64,000 nucleotides of DNA from Delftia acidovorans (GCA_031286585.1 JAITUC010000007.1:98274-162273); one strand, 5' to 3'. Counted from the first letter of the stretch, positions 45,205 through 56,126 are shown. Notes: a model not told the origin generated them from the letters alone. Made by a program: numbers and translations.

Positions 45205-46032
45205 ATGACCTTTCTCGACATGCTGCGCAATGCCACCGCCCAGAACCAATCCATGCTGTGCGTGGGCCTGGACCCCGAACCCAGCCGCTTCCCTGCGGCC
45301 ATGCGCGGCGATGCAAGCAAAATCTACGACTTCTGCGCCGCCATCGTCGAGGCCACGGCCGACCTGGTGAACTCCTTCAAGCCCCAGATCGCCTATTTCG
45401 CGGCCCACCGCGCCGAAGACCAGCTGGAAAAGCTCATGGCCCACATGCGCGCCGTCGCGCCCCATGTGCCCATCATCCTGGACGCCAAGCGCGGCGACAT
45501 CGGCTCCACCGCCGAGCAATACGCCAAGGAAGCCTTCGAGCGCTACGGCGCCGACGCCGTGACCCTGTCGCCCTTCATGGGCTTCGACTCCATCACGCCC
45601 TACCTGCAGTACGAGGGCAAGGGCGCCTTCCTGCTGTGCCGCACCTCCAACCCCGGCGGCGACGACCTGCAAGCCCAGCGCCTGGCCGACCTGCCGGGCC
45701 AGCCTCACCTGTTCGAGCATGTGGCGCGCCTGGCGCAAGGCCCCTGGAACACCAACGGCCAGCTCGGCCTGGTGGTGGGCGCCACGCGCCCGCAGGAGAT
45801 CGAGCGCGTGCGTGAGTTCGCGCCCTCGCTGCCGCTGCTGATTCCCGGCGTGGGCGCCCAGGGTGGCGACGCCGTGGCCACGGTCAAGGCGGCGCGCATC
45901 GGCGGCGGCCCCATCATCATCAATTCCTCGCGCGCGGTGCTCTATGCATCCCAGGGCGAGGACTTCGCTGCCGCCGCGCGCACCGCCGCCCAGGCCACGC
46001 GCCAGACGCTGCAAGACGCAGCCGCCGCCTGA
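45205..46032 (+). CDS. pyrF: Orotidine 5'-phosphate decarboxylase (type 2)
   Basis: 275 residues, the length of the long type 2 family. It makes UMP. The catalytic charge network is in [17 protein letters not shown] (Asp93, Lys95, Asp98). Other family segments are [34 protein letters not shown] and [13 protein letters not shown] at 45205 gives [11 protein letters not shown] LysR-type gene follows 20 bp later on the same strand. Confidence 0.97.
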   Translation: MTFLDMLRNATAQNQSMLCVGLDPEPSRFPAAMRGDASKIYDFCAAIVEATADLVNSFKPQIAYFAAHRAEDQLEKLMAHMRAVAPHVPIILDAKRGDIGSTAEQYAKEAFERYGADAVTLSPFMGFDSITPYLQYEGKGAFLLCRTSNPGGDDLQAQRLADLPGQPHLFEHVARLAQGPWNTNGQLGLVVGATRPQEIERVREFAPSLPLLIPGVGAQGGDAVATVKAARIGGGPIIINSSRAVLYASQGEDFAAAARTAAQATRQTLQDAAAA

Positions 46033-46052
46033 GACGGCAGGCAAGCCCGGCC

Positions 46053-46958
46053 ATGCAAGGCAAATGGCTGGAAGACTTCCTGCTGCTGGCCCAGGAGCGC
46101 AGCTTCACGCGCGCGGCCGAGCTGCGCCATGTCACCCATCCGGCCTTCGGGCGGCGCATCCGCGCGCTGGAGGCTTGGGCCGGCACGCCCCTGGTCGAGC
46201 CCGGCGGCGGCCCCGTGCGGCTGACTCCGGCCGGCGAAGCGTTCCGCGACACGGCCGAGCAACTGGTGCGCACGCTGGCCCAGTCGCACGATGAACTGCA
46301 GGCCGTGGCCGGGCGCCAGGCCCGCGTCATCACCCTGGCCACAGGGCGCACGCTGGCGCGCACCATCGTGGCCGACTGGCTGACACGCCACGGCAGCGTG
46401 CTCCAGACCGCCGAGCTGCGCGTGGTCACACGCACGCTGGACGAGACGGTGGCCATGCTGCAGCGCGGCGAAGTCAGCTTCACGCTGGTCTACCACCACG
46501 CCGCCATTGGCGTGCGCCTGGACGGCCGCCAGTTCAGCTACCTGACGGTGATGCAGGACAGGCTGGTGCCCGTGGCCCGCGCCGATGCCCAGGGCCGTCC
46601 GCTGCACGCGCTGTCGGCCAGCCACCAGCCCGTCGCCCCCGTGCCCTACCTGGCCTTCTCGCACAGCATGGCCCTGGGGCGCCTGGTTGAAGACCACCTG
46701 GCCCGGCATCCGCTGGCGCCTCGCCTGCGCCGCTGCGTGGACTGCGATTCGGCCGACGCCCACTATGAATACGTGCTGCGCGGCCTGGGTCTGGCCTGGA
46801 TGCCGTGGTCCATGGTGCGCGGCGACTGCCAGGCCGGCCGCCTGGCCGTGGCCGGCGACCCGGGCCTGGAAGTGCACTTCGACGTGCGCCTGTACCGTCC
46901 CAAGCGCCACCTGGGTCCTGCAGCCGAGCAGTTCTGGAGCGACATCACGGGCGCCTGA
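46053..46958 (+). CDS. LysR family regulator, HypT (YjiE)-like
   Basis: 301 residues. The N-terminal winged helix-turn-helix (~5-64: KWLEDFLLLAQERSFTRAAE, then LRHVTHPAFGRRIRALEAWA) closely follows the E. coli HypT/YjiE pattern, including the unusual HPAFGRRIRALE. The effector domain covers ~90-295. HypT responds to hypochlorite through Met oxidation; whether that applies here is unknown. It precedes a Bug receptor and a deacylase on the same strand, which it may control. Only 20 bp after pyrF. Confidence 0.85.
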   Translation: MQGKWLEDFLLLAQERSFTRAAELRHVTHPAFGRRIRALEAWAGTPLVEPGGGPVRLTPAGEAFRDTAEQLVRTLAQSHDELQAVAGRQARVITLATGRTLARTIVADWLTRHGSVLQTAELRVVTRTLDETVAMLQRGEVSFTLVYHHAAIGVRLDGRQFSYLTVMQDRLVPVARADAQGRPLHALSASHQPVAPVPYLAFSHSMALGRLVEDHLARHPLAPRLRRCVDCDSADAHYEYVLRGLGLAWMPWSMVRGDCQAGRLAVAGDPGLEVHFDVRLYRPKRHLGPAAEQFWSDITGA

Positions 46959-47113
46959 CGGGTGCGTGCATGCGCCCTCCTGGTGCAAACCCGCACCGCG
47001 CTGTGGAACAAGCGGGTTCTGGTGCCGCAATGGCTCCACCTCGTGCCGAATCAGCACCAAATGCCTGGGTAGTCCTTCGCACAATCGATCTCATACATTT
47101 CAGGAATAACCCC

Positions 47114-48097
47114 ATGCCCAGCAACTCCCTCCTGCGCCGCACCGCCCTGGCCTGCGGCCTGCTGATCGCCGCCACCGGCAGCGCCTTCGCCGACGACGCC
47201 ACCAGCTACCCCAACCGCGCCATCACCATGATCGTGGGCTACCCCGCTGGTGGCAGCACCGACCTGGTGGGCCGCTTCGTGGCCGATGGCCTGGCCTCGC
47301 GCCTGGGCCAGCCCGTGGTGGTGGAGAACCTGGGAGGCGCCGGCGGCGCCATCGGCGCGCAAAAGGCCGTCAAGGCCACGCCCGACGGCTACACGCTGTT
47401 CGTGGGCGCCAACAACGAGCTGGCCATCGCACGGCTGATCAACAAGAGCATCAAGTACTCCATCGGCGACTTCACGCCCATCGGCATGATCGGCTCCCAG
47501 CCCATGGTGCTGGTGGCCTCGCAGAAGGCCGGCGTCAAGACCGCCGCCGAGTTCAGCGCCCTGGTGGCCAAGAACCCGGGCAAGTTCAGCTACGGCAGCT
47601 CGGGCGTGGGCACGGCATTGCACCTGGCCGGCGAGATGATCAAGGAGCAGGGCAAGCTGCACATGACCCACATCCCCTACCGCGGCGTGGCGCCCCTGAC
47701 CACGGACCTGGTGGGCAACAACATCGAGTTCGGCATGTTCGTGCTGTCCTCGGGCCTGCCCCAGATCCGCGCGGGCAAGGTCATCGCCCTGGGCACGACG
47801 GAGGCCAGGCGCTCGGCCATCACGCCCGACATCCCGGCCCTGTCCGAGCTGCCCCAGTACAAGAACGTGGACATCAACGTCTGGTTCGCGCTGATGGCAC
47901 CCAAGGGCCTGCCCGCACCCGTGGCCGCCAAAATCAAGAAGGCGCTGGACGAGACCATGGCCTCGCCCGAGTTCCGCAAGAAGATGGAAGAGGCAGGCTC
48001 GGTGGTGGCCGATCCCAAGACCGATGCCGGCAAGTACATCAACGCCGAGATCGCCAAGTACACCAAGATCGTCCAATTCGCCCACATCGAGAACTGA
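47114..48097 (+). CDS. Bug family tripartite tricarboxylate transporter substrate-binding protein
   Basis: 327 residues. Signal peptide cut after AFA (~residue 26). The mature protein begins with SYPNRAITMIVGYPAGGSTD, and includes VVVENLGGAGGAIGAQKA and YKLLYNDAV-like spacing as in BugD/BugT proteins; GYTLFVGANNELAI and YGSSGVGTALHLAGEMIKEQ are also typical. It captures a carboxylate or amide in the periplasm. No TctA/TctB permease genes are adjacent, which is common for Bug orphans. AGGA before the ATG. Followed 7 bp later by a deacylase that may process the ligand. Confidence 0.92.
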   Translation: MPSNSLLRRTALACGLLIAATGSAFADDATSYPNRAITMIVGYPAGGSTDLVGRFVADGLASRLGQPVVVENLGGAGGAIGAQKAVKATPDGYTLFVGANNELAIARLINKSIKYSIGDFTPIGMIGSQPMVLVASQKAGVKTAAEFSALVAKNPGKFSYGSSGVGTALHLAGEMIKEQGKLHMTHIPYRGVAPLTTDLVGNNIEFGMFVLSSGLPQIRAGKVIALGTTEARRSAITPDIPALSELPQYKNVDINVWFALMAPKGLPAPVAAKIKKALDETMASPEFRKKMEEAGSVVADPKTDAGKYINAEIAKYTKIVQFAHIEN

Positions 48098-48104
48098 GCC
48101 AGCC

Positions 48105-49082
48105 ATGGACGCTTTGCAATTTGACCTTCCCCTGCCCGACCTGAGCGCCTGGCGCGCGGGCAATACTGGTACCGAGGGCGTGTGGCAATTCGACTCGGGA
48201 CGCCCGGGCCGCCACGTGATGATTTCCGCGCTGGTGCACGGCAACGAGATCTGCGGCGCCTGGGCCGTGTCCGGGCTGCTGGAGGCGCTGAGCAACGGCC
48301 TGGCGCTGGACAACGGCCGCCTGACCCTGGTGCTGGCCAACCTCGATGCCTTCGACCGCTTCGACGCGGCCCACCACGATGCCTCGCGCTTCGTGGACGA
48401 GGACATGAACCGCCAGTGGATAGACGCGCGCATCGACGAGGGCAGCACCCGCGAACGCCGCCGCGCCGCCGCGCTGCGCCCCTTCGTGCAGCAGGCCGAC
48501 TGGCTGCTGGACCTGCATTCCATGCACGAGCCCTCGGCCCCGCTGCTGCTGACCGGCATGCAGCCGCGCAACCGCGATCTGGCACGCCAGATGGGTGCGC
48601 CGGCGAACATCGTCGTGGATGCCGGCCACAAGGACGGCACGCGGCTGCGCGACTACGGGCGCTTCGGCCTGCCCGACGCCGAGGCCGGCGACTCGCGCTC
48701 GCTGCTGATCGAATGCGGCTTCCACGGCGATCTGGCCAGCCGCGACGTGGCGCACGACCAGTGCCTGCGCTTCCTCGAAGTGGCCGCCATCTTCAACAAC
48801 AGCGCGCTGCACGCCGCGCTGCCCGGCTGGAAGCAGGCCGACGCACCGGCCCAGTGGGCGCTGGAAGTCACGGCACCCGTGGTGGCCAAGAGCAGCGGCT
48901 TCCGCTTCACGGCGCCGTTCACGGGGCTGGAGCGCTTCGAGAAGGCCGGCACGGTGATCGGCGACAACGATGGCGAGCCCGTGATCACGCCCTATGGCGA
49001 CTGCGTGCTGGTCATGCCCTCGGTGCGTCAGGCGCGCGCGGGCGTGACTGTGGTGCGCTTCGCCAGGCGCTCGCCGCTCTGA
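48105..49082 (+). CDS. Succinylglutamate desuccinylase/aspartoacylase family zinc hydrolase
   Basis: 325 residues. Zinc ligands of the M14-like deacylase family are visible: His45 and Glu48 in LVHGNEICG, and His138 in LLDLHSMH. DEDMNRQW (around 98-105) is the substrate-binding Asn-Arg motif, and LLIECGFHGD (Glu203) supplies the probable general base. The C-terminal ~80 residues form a beta domain. It should hydrolyse an N-acyl amino acid or similar amide. Seven base pairs after the Bug receptor gene, so probably co-expressed. Natural substrate not determined. Confidence 0.88.
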   Translation: MDALQFDLPLPDLSAWRAGNTGTEGVWQFDSGRPGRHVMISALVHGNEICGAWAVSGLLEALSNGLALDNGRLTLVLANLDAFDRFDAAHHDASRFVDEDMNRQWIDARIDEGSTRERRRAAALRPFVQQADWLLDLHSMHEPSAPLLLTGMQPRNRDLARQMGAPANIVVDAGHKDGTRLRDYGRFGLPDAEAGDSRSLLIECGFHGDLASRDVAHDQCLRFLEVAAIFNNSALHAALPGWKQADAPAQWALEVTAPVVAKSSGFRFTAPFTGLERFEKAGTVIGDNDGEPVITPYGDCVLVMPSVRQARAGVTVVRFARRSPL

Positions 49083-49113
49083 GCGGCATGGCTGCGGTGC
49101 GCTGTGGCGCGCC

Positions 49114-50268
49114 TCAGCCGCGCTGGCAGCGCGCGGGCGACAGCCGCTCAGGCTGCACGCCCTGCGCTGCCAGGCGCGCATCCAGCGGCTCGCCGCGCAG
49201 CAGGTTGCGCGCCAGCAGGCTGTAGCCGAAGGCGCTCTGTATGCCGTAGCCCCCCTGGGCGGCCACCCAGAAGAAGCCCGGCAGCGGCGCAGGCGAGGCA
49301 TCCCAGCCCACGGCCATCTCGCCGTCGGCCACGAAGCTGCGCAGCCCGGCCCAGGTGTGGGAGGGGCGGCGGATCTGCAGCGTGGTCACTTCCTCGATGC
49401 GCCAGATGCCCGTGGCCACGTCCAGTTCCTCGGGCGCCACGTCCTGCGGTGCCACGGGGTCGGCGTTGGCGGGCGAGCCCAGCAACTGGCCTGCATCGGG
49501 CTTGAAGTAGAAGCCCTCGTCGGCGCTGATCACGGCGGGCCAGTGCGCGGCATCCATGCCTTCGGGCACAGCAAAGGTGAAGGCGCTGCGCCGCTTGGGC
49601 ACCAGGCCGATGGGCGCTGCACCCGCGAGCGCGCCCAGCGCATCGGCCCAGGCGCCGGCCGCGTTGACCACGCAGCGCGCACGCACCTGGCTGCCATCGG
49701 CCAGGTCCAGGGTCCAGCCACCTGCGTCATGCGCCAGCGCGCGGACCTCGGCGCTGCAGCGCAGCTCGCCGCCGCACCGGCGCAGGCCGCGCAGGAAGCC
49801 CTGGTGCAGGCCGTGCACGTCGATGTCGCGCGCGCCGTCGTCCGCAAAGCCATCGACCAGCAGCGTGGTGTTCAGGCAGGGCACCAGGGCATGGAGTTCA
49901 TCGGGGCCCAGGCGCCGCGCCTGGGGCGAGTGCAGGAGCGCCTCGGCATGGGCGGCATCGAGCAGGTCCTTCTGCGCGGCCGTGCCCACATAGAGCACGC
50001 CGCGCGGCGCCAGGATGGGCGCCTGCACAAAGCCTTGCGGCGGCTGCTCGTAGAAGGCGCGGCTGGCGCGCGTCAGCGCCTGCACCTGGAGCGGGCCGTA
50101 ATGCTCCTCGTAGAGCGCGGCCGAGCGGCCCGTGCTGTGGTAGCCGGGCTGGGATTCGCGCTCCAGCACCAGCACCGAGGCGCCGCCATCGCGCGCCAGC
50201 TGCCAGGCCACCGAGGCGCCGGCGATGCCCGCGCCCACCACCACGAAATCACGGATGCTGCTGTCCAT
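49114..50268 (-). CDS. FAD-dependent oxidoreductase of the DAO family (glycine/D-amino acid oxidase-like)
   Basis: 384 residues. N-terminal Rossmann FAD motif FVVVGAGIAGASVAWQLARD, then ERESQPGYHSTGRSAALYEE. The C-terminal half has WAGLRSFVADGEMAVGWD and FFWVAAQGGYGIQSAFGYS, typical of DadA/SoxB-like flavoenzymes. It likely oxidises an amine or D-amino acid. The ATG at 50268 lies 8 bp after the uvrA stop on the same strand, so it may be the second gene of the uvrA transcript. Convergent with the deacylase. Substrate unknown. Confidence 0.9.
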   Translation of the reverse strand: MDSSIRDFVVVGAGIAGASVAWQLARDGGASVLVLERESQPGYHSTGRSAALYEEHYGPLQVQALTRASRAFYEQPPQGFVQAPILAPRGVLYVGTAAQKDLLDAAHAEALLHSPQARRLGPDELHALVPCLNTTLLVDGFADDGARDIDVHGLHQGFLRGLRRCGGELRCSAEVRALAHDAGGWTLDLADGSQVRARCVVNAAGAWADALGALAGAAPIGLVPKRRSAFTFAVPEGMDAAHWPAVISADEGFYFKPDAGQLLGSPANADPVAPQDVAPEELDVATGIWRIEEVTTLQIRRPSHTWAGLRSFVADGEMAVGWDASPAPLPGFFWVAAQGGYGIQSAFGYSLLARNLLRGEPLDARLAAQGVQPERLSPARCQRG

Positions 50269-50276
50269 GGCCGGCC

Positions 50277-53200
50277 TCACTTTGCGTTCTTGCGGCCTGG
50301 CTTGGCCTGCGCGGGAGCCGCCGCTGCCTCCAGGTAGGGCCGCAGATAGCGCCCCGTGTGGCTGGCCGGGTTGGCCGCCACGTCCTCGGGCGTGCCGATG
50401 GCCACCACCTGGCCGCCGCCTGCGCCGCCTTCGGGGCCCATGTCGATGATCCAGTCGGCCGTCTTGATCACGTCCAGGTTGTGCTCGATGACCACGATGG
50501 TGTTGCCCGCATCGCGCAGCTGCTGCAGCACCTTGAGCAGCAGGGCGATGTCGGCGAAGTGCAGGCCCGTCGTGGGCTCGTCCAGGATGTAGAGCGTGCG
50601 CCCCGTATCGCGCTTGGACAGTTCCTGGGCCAGCTTGACGCGCTGCGCCTCGCCGCCCGACAGCGTGGTCGCGCTCTGGCCCAGCCGGATATAGGACAGG
50701 CCCACGTCCAGCAGGGTCTGCAGCTTGCGGGCGATGGTGGGCACGTCCTTGAAGAAGGCATGGGCGTCCTCCACCGTCATCTCCAGGATCTGGGAGATGT
50801 TGCGCCCCTTCCACTGCACCTCCAGCGTCTCGCGGTTGTAGCGCTGGCCGTTGCAGATGTCGCAGGGCACGTAGACATCGGGCAGGAAGTGCATTTCCAC
50901 CTTGACCACGCCGTCACCCTGGCAGGCCTCGCAGCGGCCACCGGCCACGTTGAACGAGAAGCGCCCGGGGCCGTAGCCGCGCTCCTTGGCGGTGTTGGTC
51001 TCGGCCATCAGGTCGCGGATGGGCGTGAACAGGCCCGTGTAGGTGGCCGGGTTGCTGCGCGGCGTGCGGCCTATGGGCGACTGGTCCACGTTGATGACCT
51101 TGTCGAAATGGCCCATGCCGATGATGTCGTCGTGCGGCGCAGCCTCGCCGCCGGCGCGGTGGATCTGGCGCGCCGCCTCGGTATAGAGCGTGTCGTTGAC
51201 CAGGGTGCTCTTGCCCGATCCCGACACGCCGGTCACGCAGGTCAGCAGGCCCACGGGGAAGTCCGCCGTCACGTCCTTGAGGTTGTGGCCGCGCGCGCCC
51301 ACCACGCGCAGGGCCTGCAGCTGCGGCGCGACCGCATCGGCCGGGCGCTGTTCGGCGCGCGCCGAAAAGCCCTTGGCCGCAGACCGGGCCGGCTCCTCGG
51401 CCGGTGCCTGGACCACGGACTGCCAGGGTGTGCGCCGCGCCGGCACCTCGATGCGCTGCGTGCCCGCCAGGTAGCGGCCCGTGGGCGAGTCGGGGTTGGC
51501 GCGCACCTCCTCATAGCTTCCCTGGGCCATGACGCGGCCGCCATGCACACCTGCGCCCGGACCCAGGTCGATGATCTGGTCGGCCGCGCGCATCATGTCC
51601 TCGTCGTGCTCGACCACGATGACGCTGTTGCCGATGTCGCGCAGGTGCTGCAGCGTGCCGATGAGCTTGTCGTTGTCGCGCTGGTGCAGGCCGATGCTGG
51701 GCTCGTCCAGCACATACATCACGCCCGTCAGGCCGCTGCCGATCTGGCTGGCCAGGCGGATGCGCTGGGCCTCGCCGCCGGACAGGGTATCCGCGCCGCG
51801 CTCCAGGCTCAGGTAGCTCAGCCCCACGTCGTTGAGGAACAGCAGGCGCGAGGCGATCTCCCGCACCACCTTGCCCGCGATCTCGGCCTTGGCGCCCGAC
51901 AGCTGCAGCGCCGCGCACCAGGCATGGGCCTCGGCCAGCGTGGCGTGGCCCACCTCGTAGATGGCGCGGGCCTGCTCGCCCTCGCCCACGCGCACGAAGC
52001 GCGCCTCGCGGCGCAGCCGCGTGCCGCCGCAGTCGGGGCAGACGGTGACGCTGCGCAGCCGCGCCAGATCGTCGCGCACCACGCTGGACTCGGTCTCGCG
52101 CCAGCGCCGCGTGATGTTGGGGATGATGCCCTCGAAGGGATGGCTCTTGACCACGGACTCGCCCTTGCGCGCGCCGCTGTCGAACACGTAGCTGAAGGGC
52201 ATCTCCTCCTCGCCCGAGCCCCAGAGCACCACGTCGCGCACCTTCTCGGGCAGTTCCTCGAAGGGCAGCTCCACATCGGTGCCGTAGTGGCGCGCCACGC
52301 TCTCCAGCATGGAGAAGTAGTAGCCGTTGCGCCGGTCCCAGCCCTTGACGGCGCCGCTGGCCAGGCTCAGCGTGGGGAAGGCGACCACGCGCTCGGGGTC
52401 GAAGGACTCCGTGCAGCCCAGGCCGTCGCAGCCCGGGCAGGCGCCCATGGGCGAGTTGAACGAGAACAGGCGCGGCTCCAGCTCGGGCAGCGAATAGCTG
52501 CACAGCGGGCAGGCGAACTTGGCGCTGAAGAGGTGTTCCTTGCCGCTGTCCATCTCCAGGGCGATCACGCGGCCGCCGGCGTCGGCGCCACCCGCGCGCA
52601 GGGCGGCCTCGAAGCTCTCGGCCAGGCGCTGCTGGGCGTCGGCGCGCACCTTGAGGCGGTCGATCACCACGTCGATGTCGTGGCGCTCGTTCTTCTCCAG
52701 CGCAGGCAGGGAATGGGACTCGTGGATCTTGCCGTCGATGCGAAAGCGCACATAGCCCTGGGCCTGCATCTGCGCGAACAGCTCGGCGAACTCGCCCTTC
52801 TTGTTGCGTGCCAGCGGCCCCAGCACCATGAGGCGCGTGTCCTCGGGCAGGGCCAGGGCCGCATCCACCATCTGGCTGATGGTCTGGGACTGCAGCGGCA
52901 GGTTGTGGTCGGGGCAGTAGGGCGTGCCGGCGCGTGCGAACAGCAGGCGCAGGTAGTCGTTGATCTCGGTCACCGTGCCCACGGTGGAGCGCGGGTTGTG
53001 GCTGGTGGCCTTCTGTTCGATGCTGATGGCGGGCGACAGGCCCTCGATCAGGTCCACGTCGGGCTTGTCCAGCCGCCCCAGGAACTGGCGCGCATAGGCC
53101 GACAGGCTCTCCACATAGCGGCGCTGGCCCTCGGCGTACAGCGTGTCGAAGGCCAGGCTGGACTTGCCCGAGCCCGACAGCCCGGTGATCACCACCAGCC

Positions 53201-53372
53201 GGTTGCGCGGGATGTCGAGATCGATGTTCTTGAGGTTGTGCGTGCGCGCACCGCGGATGGCGATGCGTGACTGCGCCAGCGCCAGGCCAAGGTAGCGGCC
53301 GTCGGGCTGGGAGCGGGAGTCGGCGGCCCGGTCCAGGCCGCCGTCTTCGGAAATCGTGTGGGAACCAGGCAT
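50277..53372 (-). CDS. uvrA: Excinuclease ABC subunit A
   Basis: 1,031 residues, about 90 longer than E. coli UvrA. Damage-recognition ATPase of nucleotide excision repair. Two ABC modules, each with Walker A ([12 protein letters not shown] and [12 protein letters not shown]) and signature ([13 protein letters not shown] and [13 protein letters not shown]). Zinc-binding pairs are CPLC...CPGC in the first half and CEAC...CDIC in the second. The extra length is an N-terminal ~35-residue extension, a linker between the halves ([20 protein letters not shown]) and a basic tail. ATG at 53372 ([10 protein letters not shown]) is the best start. Divergent from an MFS gene. Confidence 0.97.
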   Translation of the reverse strand: MPGSHTISEDGGLDRAADSRSQPDGRYLGLALAQSRIAIRGARTHNLKNIDLDIPRNRLVVITGLSGSGKSSLAFDTLYAEGQRRYVESLSAYARQFLGRLDKPDVDLIEGLSPAISIEQKATSHNPRSTVGTVTEINDYLRLLFARAGTPYCPDHNLPLQSQTISQMVDAALALPEDTRLMVLGPLARNKKGEFAELFAQMQAQGYVRFRIDGKIHESHSLPALEKNERHDIDVVIDRLKVRADAQQRLAESFEAALRAGGADAGGRVIALEMDSGKEHLFSAKFACPLCSYSLPELEPRLFSFNSPMGACPGCDGLGCTESFDPERVVAFPTLSLASGAVKGWDRRNGYYFSMLESVARHYGTDVELPFEELPEKVRDVVLWGSGEEEMPFSYVFDSGARKGESVVKSHPFEGIIPNITRRWRETESSVVRDDLARLRSVTVCPDCGGTRLRREARFVRVGEGEQARAIYEVGHATLAEAHAWCAALQLSGAKAEIAGKVVREIASRLLFLNDVGLSYLSLERGADTLSGGEAQRIRLASQIGSGLTGVMYVLDEPSIGLHQRDNDKLIGTLQHLRDIGNSVIVVEHDEDMMRAADQIIDLGPGAGVHGGRVMAQGSYEEVRANPDSPTGRYLAGTQRIEVPARRTPWQSVVQAPAEEPARSAAKGFSARAEQRPADAVAPQLQALRVVGARGHNLKDVTADFPVGLLTCVTGVSGSGKSTLVNDTLYTEAARQIHRAGGEAAPHDDIIGMGHFDKVINVDQSPIGRTPRSNPATYTGLFTPIRDLMAETNTAKERGYGPGRFSFNVAGGRCEACQGDGVVKVEMHFLPDVYVPCDICNGQRYNRETLEVQWKGRNISQILEMTVEDAHAFFKDVPTIARKLQTLLDVGLSYIRLGQSATTLSGGEAQRVKLAQELSKRDTGRTLYILDEPTTGLHFADIALLLKVLQQLRDAGNTIVVIEHNLDVIKTADWIIDMGPEGGAGGGQVVAIGTPEDVAANPASHTGRYLRPYLEAAAAPAQAKPGRKNAK

Positions 53373-53576
53373 CGGGAAAACCCCTGCGAAGGCGAACCCG
53401 CCATGATAGGTCAGAACCCGCGCCACCGCATGGCGGCTCGGACTGCGGGGCTGCAGGGCCTGCGGCCGCGCCCCTTCACAAAACTGTCTTGCACTTCCTT
53501 GCATAACCCAGCCACCCCGCAGCGCCGGCCTATGGGCGAGAATGGCGGATTGCTTGCCCCCACAACAGTGCACCCC

Positions 53577-54821
53577 GTGCTCGATTCCCCCACACCCGTC
53601 CACGGCGCCCAGGCGCCAGCCCCCTCCTCGGCCGCATCGGGCCGCATGACCCCGCAGGAACGCCGATCCAGTGCCAGCCTGGCGCTGATCTTTGCGCTGC
53701 GCATGCTGGGCCTGTTCCTGGTGCTGCCGGTGTTCGCGCTGGAGGCCCGCAAGTACCCGGGCGGCGACGATCCGGCCATGATCGGCCTGGCCATGGGCCT
53801 GTACGGACTCACCCAGGCCGTGTTCCAGCTGCCGCTGGGCCTGGCTTCGGACCGGTTCGGGCGCAAGCGCGTCATCGTCGCCGGGCTGCTGGTCTTTGCC
53901 GCGGGCAGCCTGCTGGCGGCCACGGCCGACTCGCTGCTGGGCCTGATGTGGGGCCGTGGCCTGCAGGGCGCGGGCGCCGTCTCGGCCGCCGTCACCGCGC
54001 TGCTGGCCGACCTCACGCGTGACAGCGTGCGCACCAAGGCCATGGCCCTGGTGGGCGGCAGCATCGGACTCATGTTTGCGCTGGCCTTGGTGCTCAGCCC
54101 CCTGCTGGCGGCCTGGGGCGGATTGCCCGGCATCTTCGGCCTGACCTGCGCCCTGGCGCTGGCGGGCATTGCCGTGGTGCTCTGGGTCGTTCCGCCCGAG
54201 CCCGCACGCCATGCCGACCAGCCACGCGGCCGCATGGCCGAGCTGTGGCGGCATGGCGACCTGGTGCGCCTGAACCTGGGCGTCTTCGTGCTGCACACCG
54301 TGCAGATGTCCATGTGGGTGGCCGTGCCCGCCATGCTGGTGCAGGCGGGCCTGGACAAGCAGGCGCACTGGCATGTCTACCTGCCGGCCGTGGTGCTGTC
54401 CTTCGCCGCCATGGGCGGCCTGTTCGCCATGGAGCGGCGCGGGCGCCTGCGGGCGGCCCTGCTGGGCGCCATCGCCCTGGTCGCCCTCGTGCAGATCGGC
54501 CTGGGCCTGCTGACGGCGGGCGGCACCCAGCCCCCGCTGTGGGCCATGGCCGTGCTGATGTTCGTGTTCTTCTGCGGCTTCAACGCGCTGGAGGCCACCC
54601 AGCCCAGCCTGGTATCGCGCATGGCGCCGACCCCGCTGCGCGGCGCGGCGCTGGGTGCCTACAACACGCTGCAATCGCTGGGCCTGTTCGCAGGCGGCGC
54701 CCTGGGCGGCGCCGTTGCCAAATGGGCCGGCATGCCGGGCCTGTTCATCCTGACGAGCGTCCTGGCCGTGCTGTGGCTGGTCGCCACCTGGCCGCTGCGC
54801 CCCGTCGGCCGCCACGGCTGA
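53577..54821 (+). CDS. MFS transporter (YajR/AraJ-like drug:H+ antiporter family)
   Basis: About 414 residues, twelve transmembrane helices. The core begins [20 protein letters not shown], and the loop motif [20 protein letters not shown] is the MFS motif [21 protein letters not shown] is motif C-like. Start uncertain: ATG at 53532, GTG at 53577 and ATG at 53646 are all in frame. GTG 53577 was chosen because coding-type GC3 begins there and a GAGAAT box lies upstream. Divergent from uvrA. Substrate unknown. Confidence 0.88.
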   Translation: MLDSPTPVHGAQAPAPSSAASGRMTPQERRSSASLALIFALRMLGLFLVLPVFALEARKYPGGDDPAMIGLAMGLYGLTQAVFQLPLGLASDRFGRKRVIVAGLLVFAAGSLLAATADSLLGLMWGRGLQGAGAVSAAVTALLADLTRDSVRTKAMALVGGSIGLMFALALVLSPLLAAWGGLPGIFGLTCALALAGIAVVLWVVPPEPARHADQPRGRMAELWRHGDLVRLNLGVFVLHTVQMSMWVAVPAMLVQAGLDKQAHWHVYLPAVVLSFAAMGGLFAMERRGRLRAALLGAIALVALVQIGLGLLTAGGTQPPLWAMAVLMFVFFCGFNALEATQPSLVSRMAPTPLRGAALGAYNTLQSLGLFAGGALGGAVAKWAGMPGLFILTSVLAVLWLVATWPLRPVGRHG

Positions 54822-54981
54822 ACGGCGGGTTTTCAGACGGTTACAAGCCGGGGCCACAGGCGGTTGCCACGGGATATCCGCCCCCTGCCATCGGCGGGCG
54901 GCTTGCGGCACAATGGCGCGTCTGGCCCGGGATCCATCCCTCTATGCCCGGGCCACTTCCCTATGTAAAGGTATTTCACTC

Positions 54982-55542
54982 ATGGCATCCGTCAACAAGG
55001 TCATCATCGTCGGCAACCTCGGACGCGACCCCGAAATGCGCACCTTCCCGAGTGGCGATCAGGTGGCCAACGTGACCATCGCCACCACCGACCGCTGGCG
55101 CGACAAGAACACCGGCGAGAACAAGGAAGCCACCGAGTGGCACCGCGTGGTCTTCAACGGCCGCCTGGCAGAAATCGTGGGCCAGTACCTGCGCAAGGGC
55201 AGCCAGGTCTATGTCGAAGGCAGCCTGCGCACCCGCAAGTGGACCGACCAGGCCAGCGGCCAGGAACGCTACGCCACCGAGATCCGCGCCGACACCATGC
55301 AGATGCTGGGCAGTCGCCAGGGCGGCGGCGGTGGCCAGCAAGGCGGTGGCTACGGCGATGAAGGCTATGGCGACAGCGGCTACGACGCCCCGCCCCAGCA
55401 GCAGCGCCGCCCGGCTCCCGCGCCCATGGCCGCCGCACCGCGCCAGGCCCCCGCTCAACGCCCCGCTCCCGCGCCCATGGCGCCCCCGCCCCAGCGCGCG
55501 GCCTCGGGCTTTGACGACATGGATGACGACATTCCGTTCTGA
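54982..55542 (+). CDS. ssb: Single-stranded DNA-binding protein
   Basis: 186 residues. OB-fold at 1-110 ([52 protein letters not shown]), a Gly/Gln/Pro-rich flexible linker, and the acidic tip DMDDDIPF that binds partner proteins. Classic position next to uvrA, here with an MFS gene in between. ATG at 54982 preceded by AAAGG. A strong terminator follows. Confidence 0.98.
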   Translation: MASVNKVIIVGNLGRDPEMRTFPSGDQVANVTIATTDRWRDKNTGENKEATEWHRVVFNGRLAEIVGQYLRKGSQVYVEGSLRTRKWTDQASGQERYATEIRADTMQMLGSRQGGGGGQQGGGYGDEGYGDSGYDAPPQQQRRPAPAPMAAAPRQAPAQRPAPAPMAPPPQRAASGFDDMDDDIPF

Positions 55543-55573
55543 TCCGGACCATCAAGGTTCTTGAGCATCCAGA

Positions 55574-55605
55574 CCCGCTTTCCCCGGAAAGCGGGTTTTG
55601 TTTTT
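55574..55605 (+). terminator. Intrinsic terminator of ssb
   Basis: CCCGCTTT-CCCCGG-AAAGCGGG followed by TTTTGTTTTT, 31 bp after the ssb stop. Confidence 0.95.
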
Positions 55606-55628
55606 CCAGGCGCCCGACGACAAATCCC

Positions 55629-56126
55629 ATGCCCCTGCCGCGTGCCAGAACCCTGTTGTGGAGTCTTGTCCTATGCCTGCCGCTGGCCGTGTTCGGCTGG
55701 CTGGCTGCAGCCCTCTGCCTGATCTCGCAGGAGGACTACACGCCCGAGCCCGGCAGCTTCACCTACTACATCGGCATCTCGTCTCTGGTGCGCCATGCGC
55801 CGCTGGTGGGCGCGCTGGGCAAGGCGGAGTACTTCGGCACCGTGGGCGACGGCAACAAGCCGCCACACGGTCTGGTGTCCTATGACGTGGAGTTCGCAAG
55901 CGTTGGTCCCGCCACGCACGCCTTCGATGCCTACCTGCTCGGCAAAGGCTATTCCCGGACTGCGGACGACGAAACGCCCGGCCCCTCCTACGGCATGGGG
56001 CGGCGCGTTCGCCATGCCAGGTACACGGCGGCTTCGGGCCAAGTCGTCTACGTGGAAGTGGTGCAGGCCTCATCGGCCGAGCAAGGCCCTGTGCGCTACC
56101 GCGCCACCATGGCGCACTACGACTGA
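55629..56126 (+). CDS. Small membrane-anchored protein of unknown family, paralogue A
   Basis: 165 residues; function not recognised. A basic N-terminus (MPLPRAR) and one hydrophobic helix (~9-31) point to an inner-membrane anchor with the rest outside the cytoplasm. Conserved block at 32-80: ISQEDYTPEPGS, YYIGISSL, then YFGTVGDGNKPP. The C-terminus reads MAHYD. The gene at 58120-58605 shares all these blocks and the same terminal HYD, so both belong to one family. It sits just after the ssb terminator and needs its own promoter. The composition is as GC-rich as its surroundings, unlike the paralogue. Confidence 0.65.
   Translation: MPLPRARTLLWSLVLCLPLAVFGWLAAALCLISQEDYTPEPGSFTYYIGISSLVRHAPLVGALGKAEYFGTVGDGNKPPHGLVSYDVEFASVGPATHAFDAYLLGKGYSRTADDETPGPSYGMGRRVRHARYTAASGQVVYVEVVQASSAEQGPVRYRATMAHYD

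Noticed and set aside
51511..52503. 330-codon minus-strand frame inside uvrA
   Set aside because: Alternative frame of uvrA with no domain; the ABC motifs are continuous in the main frame, so there is no frameshift.
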